From Micrococcus sp. EYE_212 (GTDB taxonomy: Bacteria > Actinomycetota > Actinomycetes > Actinomycetales > Micrococcaceae): DNA of 64,000 bases. A program made the position numbers and the translations under genes. The DNA lies in contig NZ_JAHXOZ010000004.1 in NCBI RefSeq assembly GCF_023147585.1, positions 1-64,000 on the forward strand, given 5' to 3'. Below the pieces are notes generated by a model. It ran no database searches. It was not told the origin of the DNA and saw only the letters and a list, made by a program, of their open reading frames with translations. This document shows positions 25,161 to 33,537 of this stretch, one piece after another. Within the stretch, counting starts at the first letter, position 1, and each line of letters begins with the position of its first letter.

Positions 25161-25379
25161 ATGACCACCACCGACCTGAAGATCACCGGCATGACCTGCG
25201 GCCACTGCGTCGCGTCCGTGACGGAGGAGCTCGGCGAGCTCCCCGGCGTGACCGCCGTGGACGTGGACCTCGTCAAGGGCGGCGCGTCCACCGCCACCGT
25301 GACCTCCGAGTCCGACCTCGACCCCGCCGCCGTGCGCGCCGCCGTCGAGGAGGCCGGCTACCAGATCGTGGAGGGCTGA
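25161..25379 (+). CDS. copZ: Copper chaperone CopZ (HMA domain)
   Basis: A 72-residue single heavy-metal-associated domain with the metal site GMTCGHC at residues 10-16 and the usual closing VEEAGYQIVEG. It carries Cu(I) to the CopA ATPase encoded three bases downstream. ATG 25161 has a GAAGGAGC ribosome site. Confidence 0.93.
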   Translation: MTTTDLKITGMTCGHCVASVTEELGELPGVTAVDVDLVKGGASTATVTSESDLDPAAVRAAVEEAGYQIVEG

Positions 25380-25382
25380 CCC

Positions 25383-27914
25383 GTGACGGAGAATCGCACC
25401 CGTACGCCCGCGCAGGCCGCCGCCGAGGTGCTCAGCACCGGCGGGCGCCGCGTGGACCTCGACGTCTCCGGCATGACATGCGCCTCGTGCGTCGGCCGGG
25501 TGGAGCGCAAGCTCGGGAAGATCGACGGCGTCGAGGCCTCGGTGAACCTGCCCCTCGAGCGGGCCACCGTCACCGCGCCCGAGGGCGTGAGCGACGCCGA
25601 GCTGATCGCCGCCGTCGAGAAGGCCGGATACACGGCGCGGGTGCGCGATGACCCGCACGCGCGGCCCGCCGTCACCACGGCCCCCACCCCGGGCGCGGAG
25701 CCGACCGCGGACGCCGGCGCCATGGAGGACGCGGGGCACGCCGGAGGCCCCGCGGGTTCCAGCACCGGCCACCACGCAGCTCGCGGCGATCGCCCCGGCC
25801 ACGCGGACCACGACCACGTGAACCACCTGGAGCACGGCCCGCGGGAGGACGTGCTGCGCCCACGGCTGATCGGGGCGGCCCTGCTGAGCCTGCCCGTCCT
25901 GCTGATCTCCATGGTCCCGGCGCTGCAGTTCCCGCACTGGGGCTGGGCGGCGCTCGCACTCTCCGCGCCGGTGGTGTTCTGGGCGGCCTGGCCGTTCCAC
26001 TCCGCCGCCGTCCGCGCGGGCCGCCACGGCAGCTCCACCATGGACACCCTCGTGTCCGTGGGCGTGCTCGTCTCGTGGGGCTACTCCGCGATCGAGCTGC
26101 TGCTCGACCCGGGCATGACCGCCCACGTGGGCGGCGGCATGGCCGCGATGATGCACCACAGCCTCTACTTCGAGACCGCGGCGGTCATCACCACCTTCCT
26201 GCTGCTGGGCCGCTGGCTCGAGGCCCGCGCCAAGCGGGAGGCCGGCGCCGCCCTGCGCGCCCTCCTGGACCTCGGCGCGGCCCAGGCCACCCTGCTCCCC
26301 GGCTGGGACAGCGCCGACGACGGCGACGGCCCCTCCGGCGACCGCCTCGCCGAGCGCGTGGTCCCCGCAGAGCAGGTGAACCCCGGCGACGTCGTCGTGG
26401 TCCGCCCGGGCGAGAAGGTCCCCTCCGACGCGGTGGTGCTCGAGGGCGCCTCCGCCGTGGACGCCTCCCTGCTCACCGGCGAGTCCGTGCCCGTGGAGGT
26501 CGGCCCCGGGGACGAGGTCACGGGCGCCACCCTGAACACCTCCGGCCGCCTGATCGCACGCGTCACCCGCACCGGCGCGGACACGACGCTCGCCCAGATG
26601 GGCCGCCTCGTCTCGGACGCACAGACCGGCAAGGCCCGCGTCGCCCGCCTGGCGGACCGCATCTCGGCCGTGTTCGTGCCCGTCGTCCTGGCGCTGGCCG
26701 TGCTCACGTTCGCCGTGTGGCTGCTCGTCACCGGCGGCGACGTGGCCCCCGCCCTGCGTGCCGGCGTCGCCGTGCTGGTGATCGCGTGCCCGTGCGCGCT
26801 CGGCCTCGCCACCCCCGTGGGACTGCTGGCCGGCACCGGCCGCGCCTCCCAGCTGGGCATCCTCATCCGCGGCCCCGAAGTCCTCGAGGACACCCGCACG
26901 GTGGACACCCTCGTGCTGGACAAGACCGGCACCGTGACCGAGGGCCGCATGCGCCTGGCCGCCGTCCGCCCCGTCTCCGTGGACGAAGCGGGAGCCTCTC
27001 CAGACGCCTCCGTGCGCGGGACGGGAGCCCCCGGCGCCGCCGCGCACCCGGCCGAGGACCGCGTCCTCGCGCTCGCCGCGGCCGTGGAGACCGGCTCCGA
27101 GCACCCGATCGCCCGTGCGATCGTCGACGGCGCCCGCGAGCGCGGCCTCGATCTCGCCGCCGTGCAGGACTTCGCCTCCACCCCGGGCGGCGGCGTGACC
27201 GGCGTGGTCGAGGGCCGCCGCGTGGCCGTGGGACGTGGACCCGTGATCGACGACGCCCTCGGCGGCCCGATCCCCGCCGAGCACGCGGAGGCCTTCGCGG
27301 CCGCCGAGTCCGCCGGCGCCACCGCCGTGTGGGTGGCCGTGGACGGCCGGCTCGCCGGGATCGTCTCCGTGACGGACACCGTGAAGCCCTCCTCCGCGGC
27401 CGCGATCGCCCGGCTCAAGGACCTGGGCCTGCGCCCGCTGCTGGTGACCGGTGACAACGCCGCGGTGGCCGCCCAGGTGGGCGCCGCCGTCGGGATCGCA
27501 CCCGAGGACGTGGTGGCCGGCGTCCGCCCCGAGGACAAGGTGGACGTGGTCCGCCGCCTGCAGGCCGAGGGCCGCGTGGTCGCCATGGTGGGCGACGGCG
27601 TCAACGACGCCCCCGCGCTCGCCGCCGCGGACATGGGGATCGCGATGGGCTCGGGGACGGACGTGGCCCGCGAGGCCGCGCAGATCACCGTGCTCGGCGA
27701 CGACCTGGACCAGGTGGTGCAGGCGCTCGAGCTGAGCCGGAGGACTCTCGCCATCATCCGGATGAACCTGTTCTGGGCGTTCGCCTACAACGTGCTCGGC
27801 ATCCCGATTGCGGCATTGGGCCTGCTGAACCCGATGATCGCCGGCGGCGCGATGGCGGCCTCGAGCGTGCTCGTGGTGCTGAACTCCCTGCGGCTCACGC
27901 GCTACGGGCGCTGA
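25383..27914 (+). CDS. copA: Copper-exporting P1B-type ATPase
   Basis: An 843-residue membrane pump exporting Cu(I). It has one N-terminal HMA domain (GMTCASC, Cys33 and Cys36), then a His-rich stretch (~115-155: TGHHAARGDRPGHADHDHV) that may buffer metal. The core contains TGES in the actuator domain, the intramembrane CPCALGLATP near 469, the phosphorylated Asp in DKTGTVTEG near 513, SEHPIARAIV in the nucleotide domain and GDGVNDAPAL near 737. GTG 25383 follows the copZ stop closely. Convergent with the DUF4259 gene, whose stop is only 8 bases away. Confidence 0.95.
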   Translation: MTENRTRTPAQAAAEVLSTGGRRVDLDVSGMTCASCVGRVERKLGKIDGVEASVNLPLERATVTAPEGVSDAELIAAVEKAGYTARVRDDPHARPAVTTAPTPGAEPTADAGAMEDAGHAGGPAGSSTGHHAARGDRPGHADHDHVNHLEHGPREDVLRPRLIGAALLSLPVLLISMVPALQFPHWGWAALALSAPVVFWAAWPFHSAAVRAGRHGSSTMDTLVSVGVLVSWGYSAIELLLDPGMTAHVGGGMAAMMHHSLYFETAAVITTFLLLGRWLEARAKREAGAALRALLDLGAAQATLLPGWDSADDGDGPSGDRLAERVVPAEQVNPGDVVVVRPGEKVPSDAVVLEGASAVDASLLTGESVPVEVGPGDEVTGATLNTSGRLIARVTRTGADTTLAQMGRLVSDAQTGKARVARLADRISAVFVPVVLALAVLTFAVWLLVTGGDVAPALRAGVAVLVIACPCALGLATPVGLLAGTGRASQLGILIRGPEVLEDTRTVDTLVLDKTGTVTEGRMRLAAVRPVSVDEAGASPDASVRGTGAPGAAAHPAEDRVLALAAAVETGSEHPIARAIVDGARERGLDLAAVQDFASTPGGGVTGVVEGRRVAVGRGPVIDDALGGPIPAEHAEAFAAAESAGATAVWVAVDGRLAGIVSVTDTVKPSSAAAIARLKDLGLRPLLVTGDNAAVAAQVGAAVGIAPEDVVAGVRPEDKVDVVRRLQAEGRVVAMVGDGVNDAPALAAADMGIAMGSGTDVAREAAQITVLGDDLDQVVQALELSRRTLAIIRMNLFWAFAYNVLGIPIAALGLLNPMIAGGAMAASSVLVVLNSLRLTRYGR

Positions 27915-27922
27915 GCACCGGC

Positions 27923-28342
27923 TCAGTTCGGGACGGCGGCCGCGCGGGAGACCGCGAGCCACTCCTCGTGCTCGCCGGACTCCTCCCAGCGCTCGAACAG
28001 CTCGGAGGAGGCCGGCTCGCGCAGCACGACGCCGATCAGCTCGTGCAGGGTCAGGACGTCCTCGTCGGAGAACTGGGCCCGGAAGGTGGAGAGGTCCAGC
28101 TCGTCCGTGCCGGCGATCTCCTCGAGGGCGGCTGCCGCGGGGGCCTCGGAGTCGTCCGCCACCCGCAGGATCGCACCCATGGCGAGGAGCCGGGCGCCGG
28201 GGTCCGCGGGGATGAAGTCCTCATCCTCCTCCGAGCGGAAGGTGCCGCGGTACTCGTCGAGCCGGAAGGTCCCGTCCAGGACCTCGTCCACCAGCTCCTG
28301 CGCGGCGTCGTTCTCGAAGACGTGGATTCCCCAGGTGCTCAT
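27923..28342 (-). CDS. DUF4259 protein
   Basis: A 139-residue, acidic cytoplasmic protein starting MSTWGIHVFENDAAQELVDEV, the characteristic opening of DUF4259 proteins (xTWGxxxFxNDxAxD). Function unknown; relatives occur both as single genes and near toxin-immunity loci, which is not the case here. ATG 28342 follows TAGTGT by six bases (leaderless). It is divergent from the SRPBCC gene at 28417. Confidence 0.8.
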   Translation of the reverse strand: MSTWGIHVFENDAAQELVDEVLDGTFRLDEYRGTFRSEEDEDFIPADPGARLLAMGAILRVADDSEAPAAAALEEIAGTDELDLSTFRAQFSDEDVLTLHELIGVVLREPASSELFERWEESGEHEEWLAVSRAAAVPN

Positions 28343-28416
28343 GGAGCAACACTAGGCCCGCCGCGCCGCCGGGGCCAGGACTCCGGCCGGTTCCCAGGGG
28401 TTCCTAGACTGGCCGC

Positions 28417-28998
28417 ATGAGCACCGAGCCGACCCCCTCCGCGAGCCCCGAGACCCCCGCGACCTCCCCGTCCGAACAGAGCGAGCCGGGCGCATCGTCG
28501 TCGTCCGCCGCCCTGCCCCGTGCCGCGGCGCAGGCGGCGTGGCCCACGCGCGTCGAGGTCGGCGAGCGCCAGGTGGCCTACCGGCTCACCGTGGACGCCC
28601 CCGCCGAGGAGCTGTGGGCTGCGCTGGCCGACCCGCACCGGCACCACGAGGTGGACGGTTCGGGGACCGTGAAGCCGAAGGTCAGCGGGCCGCACCGGCT
28701 GGCCGTGGGCGACCGGTTCACCGTCGCCATGAAGAAGTACGGGGTGCCGTACCGGATGACGCTGACCACCACGGCCTCCGAGCCGGACCGCCTGATCGAG
28801 TGGGCGCACCCGGGCGGGCACCGCTGGCGCTGGGAGTTCCTGGACAACGGGGACGGCACCACGGAGGTCACCGAGATCTTCGACTACTCCTGGACGCGCC
28901 CCGCCGTGGGGAAGGCGCTCGAGACGCTGCGGCTCACCAAGGACAACGCCCGCGGCATCCAGGCCAGCCTCACGCGGCTGGCGGCCCGCCACCTCTGA
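28417..28998 (+). CDS. SRPBCC (START-like) domain protein
   Basis: A 193-residue protein. The first ~40 residues are Ser/Pro/Glu-rich; from ~45 a polyketide-cyclase/START-like lipid-binding fold follows: VAYRLTVDAPAEELWAALAD, GDRFTVAMKKYGVPYRM, RWRWEFLDNGDGTTEVTE and a closing long helix GKALETLRLTKDNARGIQ. Likely binds a small hydrophobic ligand; substrate unknown. ATG 28417 lies six bases after TAGACT. Confidence 0.8.
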   Translation: MSTEPTPSASPETPATSPSEQSEPGASSSSAALPRAAAQAAWPTRVEVGERQVAYRLTVDAPAEELWAALADPHRHHEVDGSGTVKPKVSGPHRLAVGDRFTVAMKKYGVPYRMTLTTTASEPDRLIEWAHPGGHRWRWEFLDNGDGTTEVTEIFDYSWTRPAVGKALETLRLTKDNARGIQASLTRLAARHL

Positions 28999-29031
28999 GG
29001 GGCCCCCGTCGTCGTCGAAGGGGGGGGGTGG

Positions 29032-29352
29032 TCAGAAGGCGCCGTGCGCCGTCGTCCAGTGCGTGGCCGCCGGCGGCTCCGCCAGGTGCGGTGTGACGAG
29101 GGCACGCCAGGCCGGGAACGCGTCCGACTCGCGGAAGCCCACGGTGTGGTCCTCGAGGCGGCGCCACCCGATGATCAGCCGGTAGCACAGGGGGTCCTCC
29201 ACCTGTCGGACCAGCTCGAAGGACGTGGCGTCCCTGTCCCGGAACAGCGCGGCGGCCTCGGCGACGGCGGTCTCGAATGCCTCCTCGGCACCCTCGGCCA
29301 CGTGCAGCTCGACCATCTCGCGGACCGGCCCCGACGGCGTCGCGGCGCTCAT
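29032..29352 (-). CDS. Antibiotic biosynthesis monooxygenase (ABM) domain protein
   Basis: A 106-residue ferredoxin-like-fold protein with the ABM pattern: MVELHVAEGAEEAFETAVAE, SFELVRQVEDPLCYRLIIGW and TVGFRESDAFPAWRALV. These small cofactor-free or heme-related enzymes act on quinones or heme; nothing here identifies the substrate. ATG 29352 overlaps the stop of the thioesterase gene by 4 nt, so the two form an operon. Confidence 0.75.
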   Translation of the reverse strand: MSAATPSGPVREMVELHVAEGAEEAFETAVAEAAALFRDRDATSFELVRQVEDPLCYRLIIGWRRLEDHTVGFRESDAFPAWRALVTPHLAEPPAATHWTTAHGAF

Positions 29353-29789
29353 GCGCGCGGCCTCGGGCTCGTGGAGTGGCCGGTGAACCAGGCGACGAGC
29401 TGGCCGTCCGCCTCGATGCGGACCTCGATCATGCGGTCCCGGCCGAACTCGACGGACTGTCGGGCGGTGGCGGTGAGCCGCGCGCCCAGGCGGGCCGGCG
29501 CCACGTAGGTGATCTCCGCGCGCCGGGTGACGGGAGCGGCGCCGAAGGTCGCCACGCAGTACGCCAGCGCCGAGTCCGCGAGGTGGAACAGGAAGCCGCC
29601 GTGGCAGATCTCGTGGGAGTTCACCATGTCCGCAGTGACGTCGCGGTGCAGCACCACGCGGCCCTCGGCCACCTCGCCGAGGGTGACGCCGTGCTCGCGC
29701 ACCGCGGGGTCGTTCGCGTAGATCTCCTCGAGGCGGGCGAGGATCTCGTCCCGGCTCTGGCCGGGCGAGCTCTGGGGGGTCTCAGTCAT
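29349..29789 (-). CDS. paaI: PaaI-family hotdog thioesterase
   Basis: A 146-residue single-hotdog acyl-CoA thioesterase. The signature NSHEICHGGFLFHLADSALAYC corresponds to the PaaI active site (HGG with an Asp in the long helix), followed by RRAEITYVAPARLGARLTATAR. PaaI rescues CoA from blocked phenylacetate-pathway intermediates; no other paa genes are in the window, so a general salvage role is as likely. ATG 29789 lies six bases after CACAAT, a leaderless signal. Confidence 0.8.
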   Translation of the reverse strand: MTETPQSSPGQSRDEILARLEEIYANDPAVREHGVTLGEVAEGRVVLHRDVTADMVNSHEICHGGFLFHLADSALAYCVATFGAAPVTRRAEITYVAPARLGARLTATARQSVEFGRDRMIEVRIEADGQLVAWFTGHSTSPRPRA

Positions 29790-29837
29790 GGGCCCATTGT
29801 GTCGCAGGCCGCTCCGCCCCGCACCTAGGGTGGCGGC

Positions 29838-30743
29838 GTGACGCAGACCACCTCCACCCTCGTGCGCCTCCGCGCCCGCGACGGCTTCGTGCTCGCGGCC
29901 CGCCACTTCGCCCCCACGACGACGGCGCCCCCGGCTTCGTCTGCCGGCACCGTGGTGATCGCCTCGGCGACCGGAGTGAAGGCCACGTACTACCGGCGCT
30001 ACGCCGAGTTCCTCGCCGGCCACGGGTTCCACGCGGTCACGTTCGACTACCGGGGTGTCGGGGAGTCCCGTGAGCCGTTCGCCGTGGCCCGGCGGGCGCG
30101 CTGGGCGGACTGGGGCGCCCTCGACGCGGACGCCGTGCTCGGCTGGGCCCGGACGCACCTGCCCGGCCCCCTCCTGACGGTGGGTCACAGCTACGGCGGG
30201 TTCGGCGTCGGGCTGGCGGACGAGGCGCGGCATGTGGCCCGGCACGTGGCCGTGGGCGGGCAGCACGCCCACTGGCGGGACTACCGGGCGCGGCCGGGAA
30301 GGGCGCGGATGTGGGCGCGCTGGCACGCGGCGATGCCGGTGGTCACGCTTGCCCGCGGTCACTTCCCGGGGCAGCGGCTCGGCTGGCTCGAGGACCTGCC
30401 GCGCGGGGTCGCCCTGGACTGGGCGCGCAGCCGCCGCGACTTCACCGCGAGCGCCCGCACCGCCGCCGGCCGGGACGAGCTGCGCCGTCGTCTGGCCGCG
30501 TTCACGGCGGACGCGCTGATCGTGGCGCCCGTCGACGACGACTTCGGCACCGACGCCGCCCTCGATCGCGCGGGCGCCTACTCGCCGGGCCGGCGGACGG
30601 TGCGCTGGCGCGTGCGGCCGGAGGAGCTCGGTGTGGCGGAGATCGGGCACTTCGGGCTGTTCCACGCGCGGTTCGCGTCGACCTTCTGGCCGGCCACGCT
30701 GAAGTGGCTGCGCGACGGCGTCGCCCCGGCCGCGGCCCGCTGA
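29838..30743 (+). CDS. Alpha/beta hydrolase
   Basis: A 301-residue hydrolase with FDYRGVGESR after strand 3, the nucleophile elbow VGHSYGGFGVGL (Ser in GHSYG) and a likely catalytic His in EIGHFGLFH; the acid probably lies in the APVDDDFGTD segment. This resembles the YheT/serine-aminopeptidase-like 'alpha/beta hydrolase family protein' group with an unknown ester substrate. GTG 29838 lies six bases after TAGGGT and would be read leaderless. An imperfect hairpin follows at 30790. Confidence 0.85.
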   Translation: MTQTTSTLVRLRARDGFVLAARHFAPTTTAPPASSAGTVVIASATGVKATYYRRYAEFLAGHGFHAVTFDYRGVGESREPFAVARRARWADWGALDADAVLGWARTHLPGPLLTVGHSYGGFGVGLADEARHVARHVAVGGQHAHWRDYRARPGRARMWARWHAAMPVVTLARGHFPGQRLGWLEDLPRGVALDWARSRRDFTASARTAAGRDELRRRLAAFTADALIVAPVDDDFGTDAALDRAGAYSPGRRTVRWRVRPEELGVAEIGHFGLFHARFASTFWPATLKWLRDGVAPAAAR

Positions 30744-30789
30744 GGCTCGGGCGTCGGGCGCGCTGCGGCCCGCCCCGTCCCCACGACGA

Positions 30790-30838
30790 CGACGGCGGCC
30801 GCCCCGGCCCGGATCTCCGGGCGGGACGACCGCCGTCG
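30790..30838 (+). terminator. Imperfect hairpin after the hydrolase gene
   Basis: CGACGGCGGCCGCCCC (from 30790) pairs with the stretch ending CCGCCGTCG at 30838, allowing a few mismatches; it lies 47 bases past the stop and is probably the hydrolase terminator. Confidence 0.55.
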
Positions 30839-30897
30839 CACTGGTGCGCGTGATGTATCGACACTACCCCGCGCCCAGCGGATGCCCAGGCGACACG

Positions 30898-30978
30898 TCA
30901 GTCCTGCATCGCGTAGTCGATGACGACGCGGCCCTCGATCTTGCCGTGGCGCATCTCCTCGAACACGTGCTCCGCCGC
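30898..30978 (-). pseudogene. 3' remnant of a zinc-dependent alcohol dehydrogenase gene
   Basis: On the minus strand a 27-codon frame ends the way AdhP-type alcohol dehydrogenases end: AAEHVFEEMRHGKIEGRVVI then DYAMQD and TGA at 30898-30900. Upstream of it coding sequence is lost abruptly at 30979, exactly where a 14-bp inverted repeat begins. Everything else of the gene is missing, so this is a deletion relic. Confidence 0.65.
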
Positions 30979-31033
30979 GAGCCAGACGTTTCTGCTGCAA
31001 TCAGCGGCGGATCACGACCGAAACGTCTGGCTC
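30979..31033. repeat. 14-bp perfect inverted repeat at a gene breakpoint
   Basis: GAGCCAGACGTTTC (30979-30992) and GAAACGTCTGGCTC (31020-31033) flank a 27-base spacer. The left arm touches the truncated dehydrogenase remnant. The rest of the gap to 31121 holds G-rich sequence and the -10 of the acetyltransferase gene. Confidence 0.75.
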
Positions 31034-31121
31034 ACGGTGCGGGGGTGGGGAGGGGAGGAGGGGTGGGGCGGCGGGCAGCTCACGCGGCCGCGCCCGGCGT
31101 CCCCCCTCGTACACTCGGCGC

Positions 31122-31685
31122 ATGCTCCCGGACCCCAGCCCCACCGTCACCGTGGACGGCCTCCTGCTGCGCCCGCTGCGCGCCGCGGACGAGATCGCGG
31201 CGCGCGAGGCGGACGCCGAGCTGCACCGGGAGGGGTTCGACTTCCTCCTCGGCGGGGCCACTCTCTCCTTCCCCGCGATCCGCCGCGCGTTCGCCGCCGA
31301 GGCGCGCGGCGACGTCGAACCCGGCCGGGTGCCCGCCTCCTTCTACGTGGGCGTGGACGAGGTGGGCGAGCTGGTGGGCCGGGTGTCCGTCCGATGGGAG
31401 CTGAACGAGGCGCTGCGCCACGTCAACGGACACGTGGGCTACGCGGTGCGCCCCGCGTTCCGGAGGCGGGGGCACGCCGCGCGCCTGCTGCGCGGCGCCC
31501 TGACGCTGCTGGCCGCGCGCGGGACGCCCACCGCCCTGCTCACCTGCGACGAGACGAACACCGCCTCCGTGGCCACGATCCGCGCGTGCGGGGGCGTGCT
31601 GCGGGACCGGGTCGAGACGGACCTCGACGGTGCGCCCTTCGACGTCCCGAAGCTGCGCTTCGACGTCCCCACGACGGCGGCCTGA
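31122..31685 (+). CDS. GNAT-family N-acetyltransferase
   Basis: A 187-residue acetyltransferase of the GNAT fold: GLLLRPLRAADEIAA at the start, HVGYAVRPAFRRRGHAARLL with the acetyl-CoA motif A (RRRGHA), then LTCDETNTASVATIRACGG typical of RimJ/YjaB-like members. Substrate unknown. ATG 31122 is six bases after TACACT, a clean leaderless start. It converges with the TPP enzyme gene across a hairpin. Confidence 0.85.
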   Translation: MLPDPSPTVTVDGLLLRPLRAADEIAAREADAELHREGFDFLLGGATLSFPAIRRAFAAEARGDVEPGRVPASFYVGVDEVGELVGRVSVRWELNEALRHVNGHVGYAVRPAFRRRGHAARLLRGALTLLAARGTPTALLTCDETNTASVATIRACGGVLRDRVETDLDGAPFDVPKLRFDVPTTAA

Positions 31686-31692
31686 CCGGAGG

Positions 31693-31718
31693 GGCGGCGC
31701 GGACCGCGCCGCGCCGCC
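31693..31718. terminator. Convergent terminator hairpin
   Basis: GGCGGCGCGG (31693-31702) and CCGCGCCGCC (31709-31718), perfect 10-bp stem and 6-base loop, between the stops at 31685 and 31723. Confidence 0.8.
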
Positions 31719-31722
31719 GGCC

Positions 31723-33378
31723 TCAGTACGCCTTGACGCGCTGCTCCACGATCAGGTGGATGAGCGCGAAGCGGCCCTCCTCCTGCACGGCTTTCAGGGC
31801 GGCCTCGACGGCCGCGGGCACGTCCGCGTCCCGCTCCACGCGCACGCCGAACCCGCCGAACGCCTGCGCCATCTGCGCGAAGTCCGGGTTCTTCAGCTGC
31901 GTGCCGGAGATGCGCTCGGGGTACTGCTTCTCCTGGTGGGTGCGGATGGTGCCGTACTCCTGGTTGTCCATGACGATCACGAGGGGCGTGGCGCCGTACT
32001 GCGCGGCGGTCGCCAGCTCCTGGCCGTTCATGAGGAACTCGCCGTCGCCGGCGATGGTCACCACGGTGCGGTCCGGGAAGTTCAGGGACGCGGCCACGGC
32101 GCCCGGCACCGAGTAGCCCATGGAGCCGTTGCGGGCCGAGATCATGGCGCGGTAGCCCTCGGTCGGGAAGTACCGGTGCGCCCAGTTGGTGTGCTCACCC
32201 GCGCCGAGGGAGACCATCGAGTCCTTCGGCAGCTTCGGCACCAGGTTGGCCATGAGCGTGGCCATCCTCGCCTGACCCTCGGACGGCTCGGCCGGGGGCA
32301 GGGCCGCGAACTTCTCCTGCTCGCCGCGCATGCGGGCGGTCCACTCCTCCCACTCCGGCTTGACCTCGAGCTCCATGCGGACGAGGTCGCGGACGAACAC
32401 GTCCGGCTTCGCGACGATCTGGTGGGACACGGGACCGGAGCGGCCGCGCAGCGAGGGGTCGATGGTGACGAGGAAGTTCTTCTTGTCCCAGTTCTGGCGG
32501 ATCGTGAAGCCGTTGGTCACGACGTCGCCGGGCACGGTGCCCACGAAGACGATGAGGTCGGTCTCCTCGAGCAGGTCGTAGGTGGGCTTGGGGCGGCCGT
32601 AGCCGATGGGCCCCACGTAGGAGGGCGAGGAGAACGGCACGGTGCCCTCGGTGCGCCACTCGGCGGCGGCCGGGATCTTGTGGTCCTCGAGCCACTGGGT
32701 GAGCTGCTGGGCGCCCTCGTCCGTGAAGTCGTTGCCGCCGGTGATGAACAGGGGCTTCTTCGACTCCTTCAGCGCCGCGTGCAGGGACTTCCAGTCCTCC
32801 ACCGGCATGCCGCCCGGGGCCACGGGGATCTGCGGGTGCACGTGATCCTCGACCTCGACGCGGATGACGTCCTCCGGCAGGCCGACGACGACGGGCCCAG
32901 GGCGCCCGGAGGACGCGGCGAACATCGCCTCGGCCACGATCTCGGAGGCGCGCTCGGGGTGGTCCAGGACCATGACGCGCTTGGCGCCGCTGCCGAACCA
33001 GGCGTGCGGGTCGAACTCCTGGAAGGCCTCGCGGTCTCGGTGCTCGAACGGGATGAGGCCCACGAACAGCACCATGGCGGTGGAGTCCTGCCACGCGGTG
33101 TGCAGACCGACGTGGGCGTTCGCGGCGCCGGGACCGCGGGTCACCATGGCGACGCCGGGCACCTCGTTCATCTTGCCCTCGGCCTCGGCCATGTAGGTGG
33201 CCCCGCCCTCATGGCGGCACACCACGTTCTCGATCCCCGAGTCGTGCAGGCCGTCGAGGACGTCGAGGTAGGACTCACCGGGCACGGTGAACACGCGCTT
33301 CACGCCGTGCGACTCCAGGGTCTTCACGATCACGTGGCCGGCGCTCAGTCGCTCGGCGGCCTCGGGGTTCTGCGTCAT
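31723..33378 (-). CDS. Thiamine-diphosphate-dependent enzyme, acetolactate-synthase-like
   Basis: A 551-residue enzyme with the three-domain layout of the acetolactate synthase / pyruvate oxidase family. The catalytic Glu lies in VFTVPGESYLDVLDGL; VCRHEGGATYMAEAEGK follows; the ThDP/Mg motif is IAGDGEFLMNGQELATAAQ with the partner Asn in VIVMDNQEYGTI. It lacks an ilvN neighbour, so classic branched-chain synthesis is unlikely; a decarboxylase or carboligase on a small keto acid is more probable. ATG 33378 is preceded by AGGAGCCCCC. Monocistronic. Confidence 0.8.
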   Translation of the reverse strand: MTQNPEAAERLSAGHVIVKTLESHGVKRVFTVPGESYLDVLDGLHDSGIENVVCRHEGGATYMAEAEGKMNEVPGVAMVTRGPGAANAHVGLHTAWQDSTAMVLFVGLIPFEHRDREAFQEFDPHAWFGSGAKRVMVLDHPERASEIVAEAMFAASSGRPGPVVVGLPEDVIRVEVEDHVHPQIPVAPGGMPVEDWKSLHAALKESKKPLFITGGNDFTDEGAQQLTQWLEDHKIPAAAEWRTEGTVPFSSPSYVGPIGYGRPKPTYDLLEETDLIVFVGTVPGDVVTNGFTIRQNWDKKNFLVTIDPSLRGRSGPVSHQIVAKPDVFVRDLVRMELEVKPEWEEWTARMRGEQEKFAALPPAEPSEGQARMATLMANLVPKLPKDSMVSLGAGEHTNWAHRYFPTEGYRAMISARNGSMGYSVPGAVAASLNFPDRTVVTIAGDGEFLMNGQELATAAQYGATPLVIVMDNQEYGTIRTHQEKQYPERISGTQLKNPDFAQMAQAFGGFGVRVERDADVPAAVEAALKAVQEEGRFALIHLIVEQRVKAY

Positions 33379-33537
33379 GGGGGCTCCTGTCGGCGTGCTC
33401 CGGGAGCGCCCTCGCACCCCGGTCGGTCCGGCCCCGGCACTGGGATCGAGGGGCCTGCGGTCACAGTAGTTGACGACGCGCGGGCCGGGGAGGCGTGCCA
33501 CGCGGTGTGACGTGGCACTCCCCCGTACAGTTGGCCC

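Noticed and set aside
31723-33378. Calling the ThDP enzyme ilvB (acetolactate synthase large subunit)
   Set aside because: There is no ilvN or ilvC nearby and the motif HEGGATYMAEA deviates from typical IlvB, so only the family is claimed.
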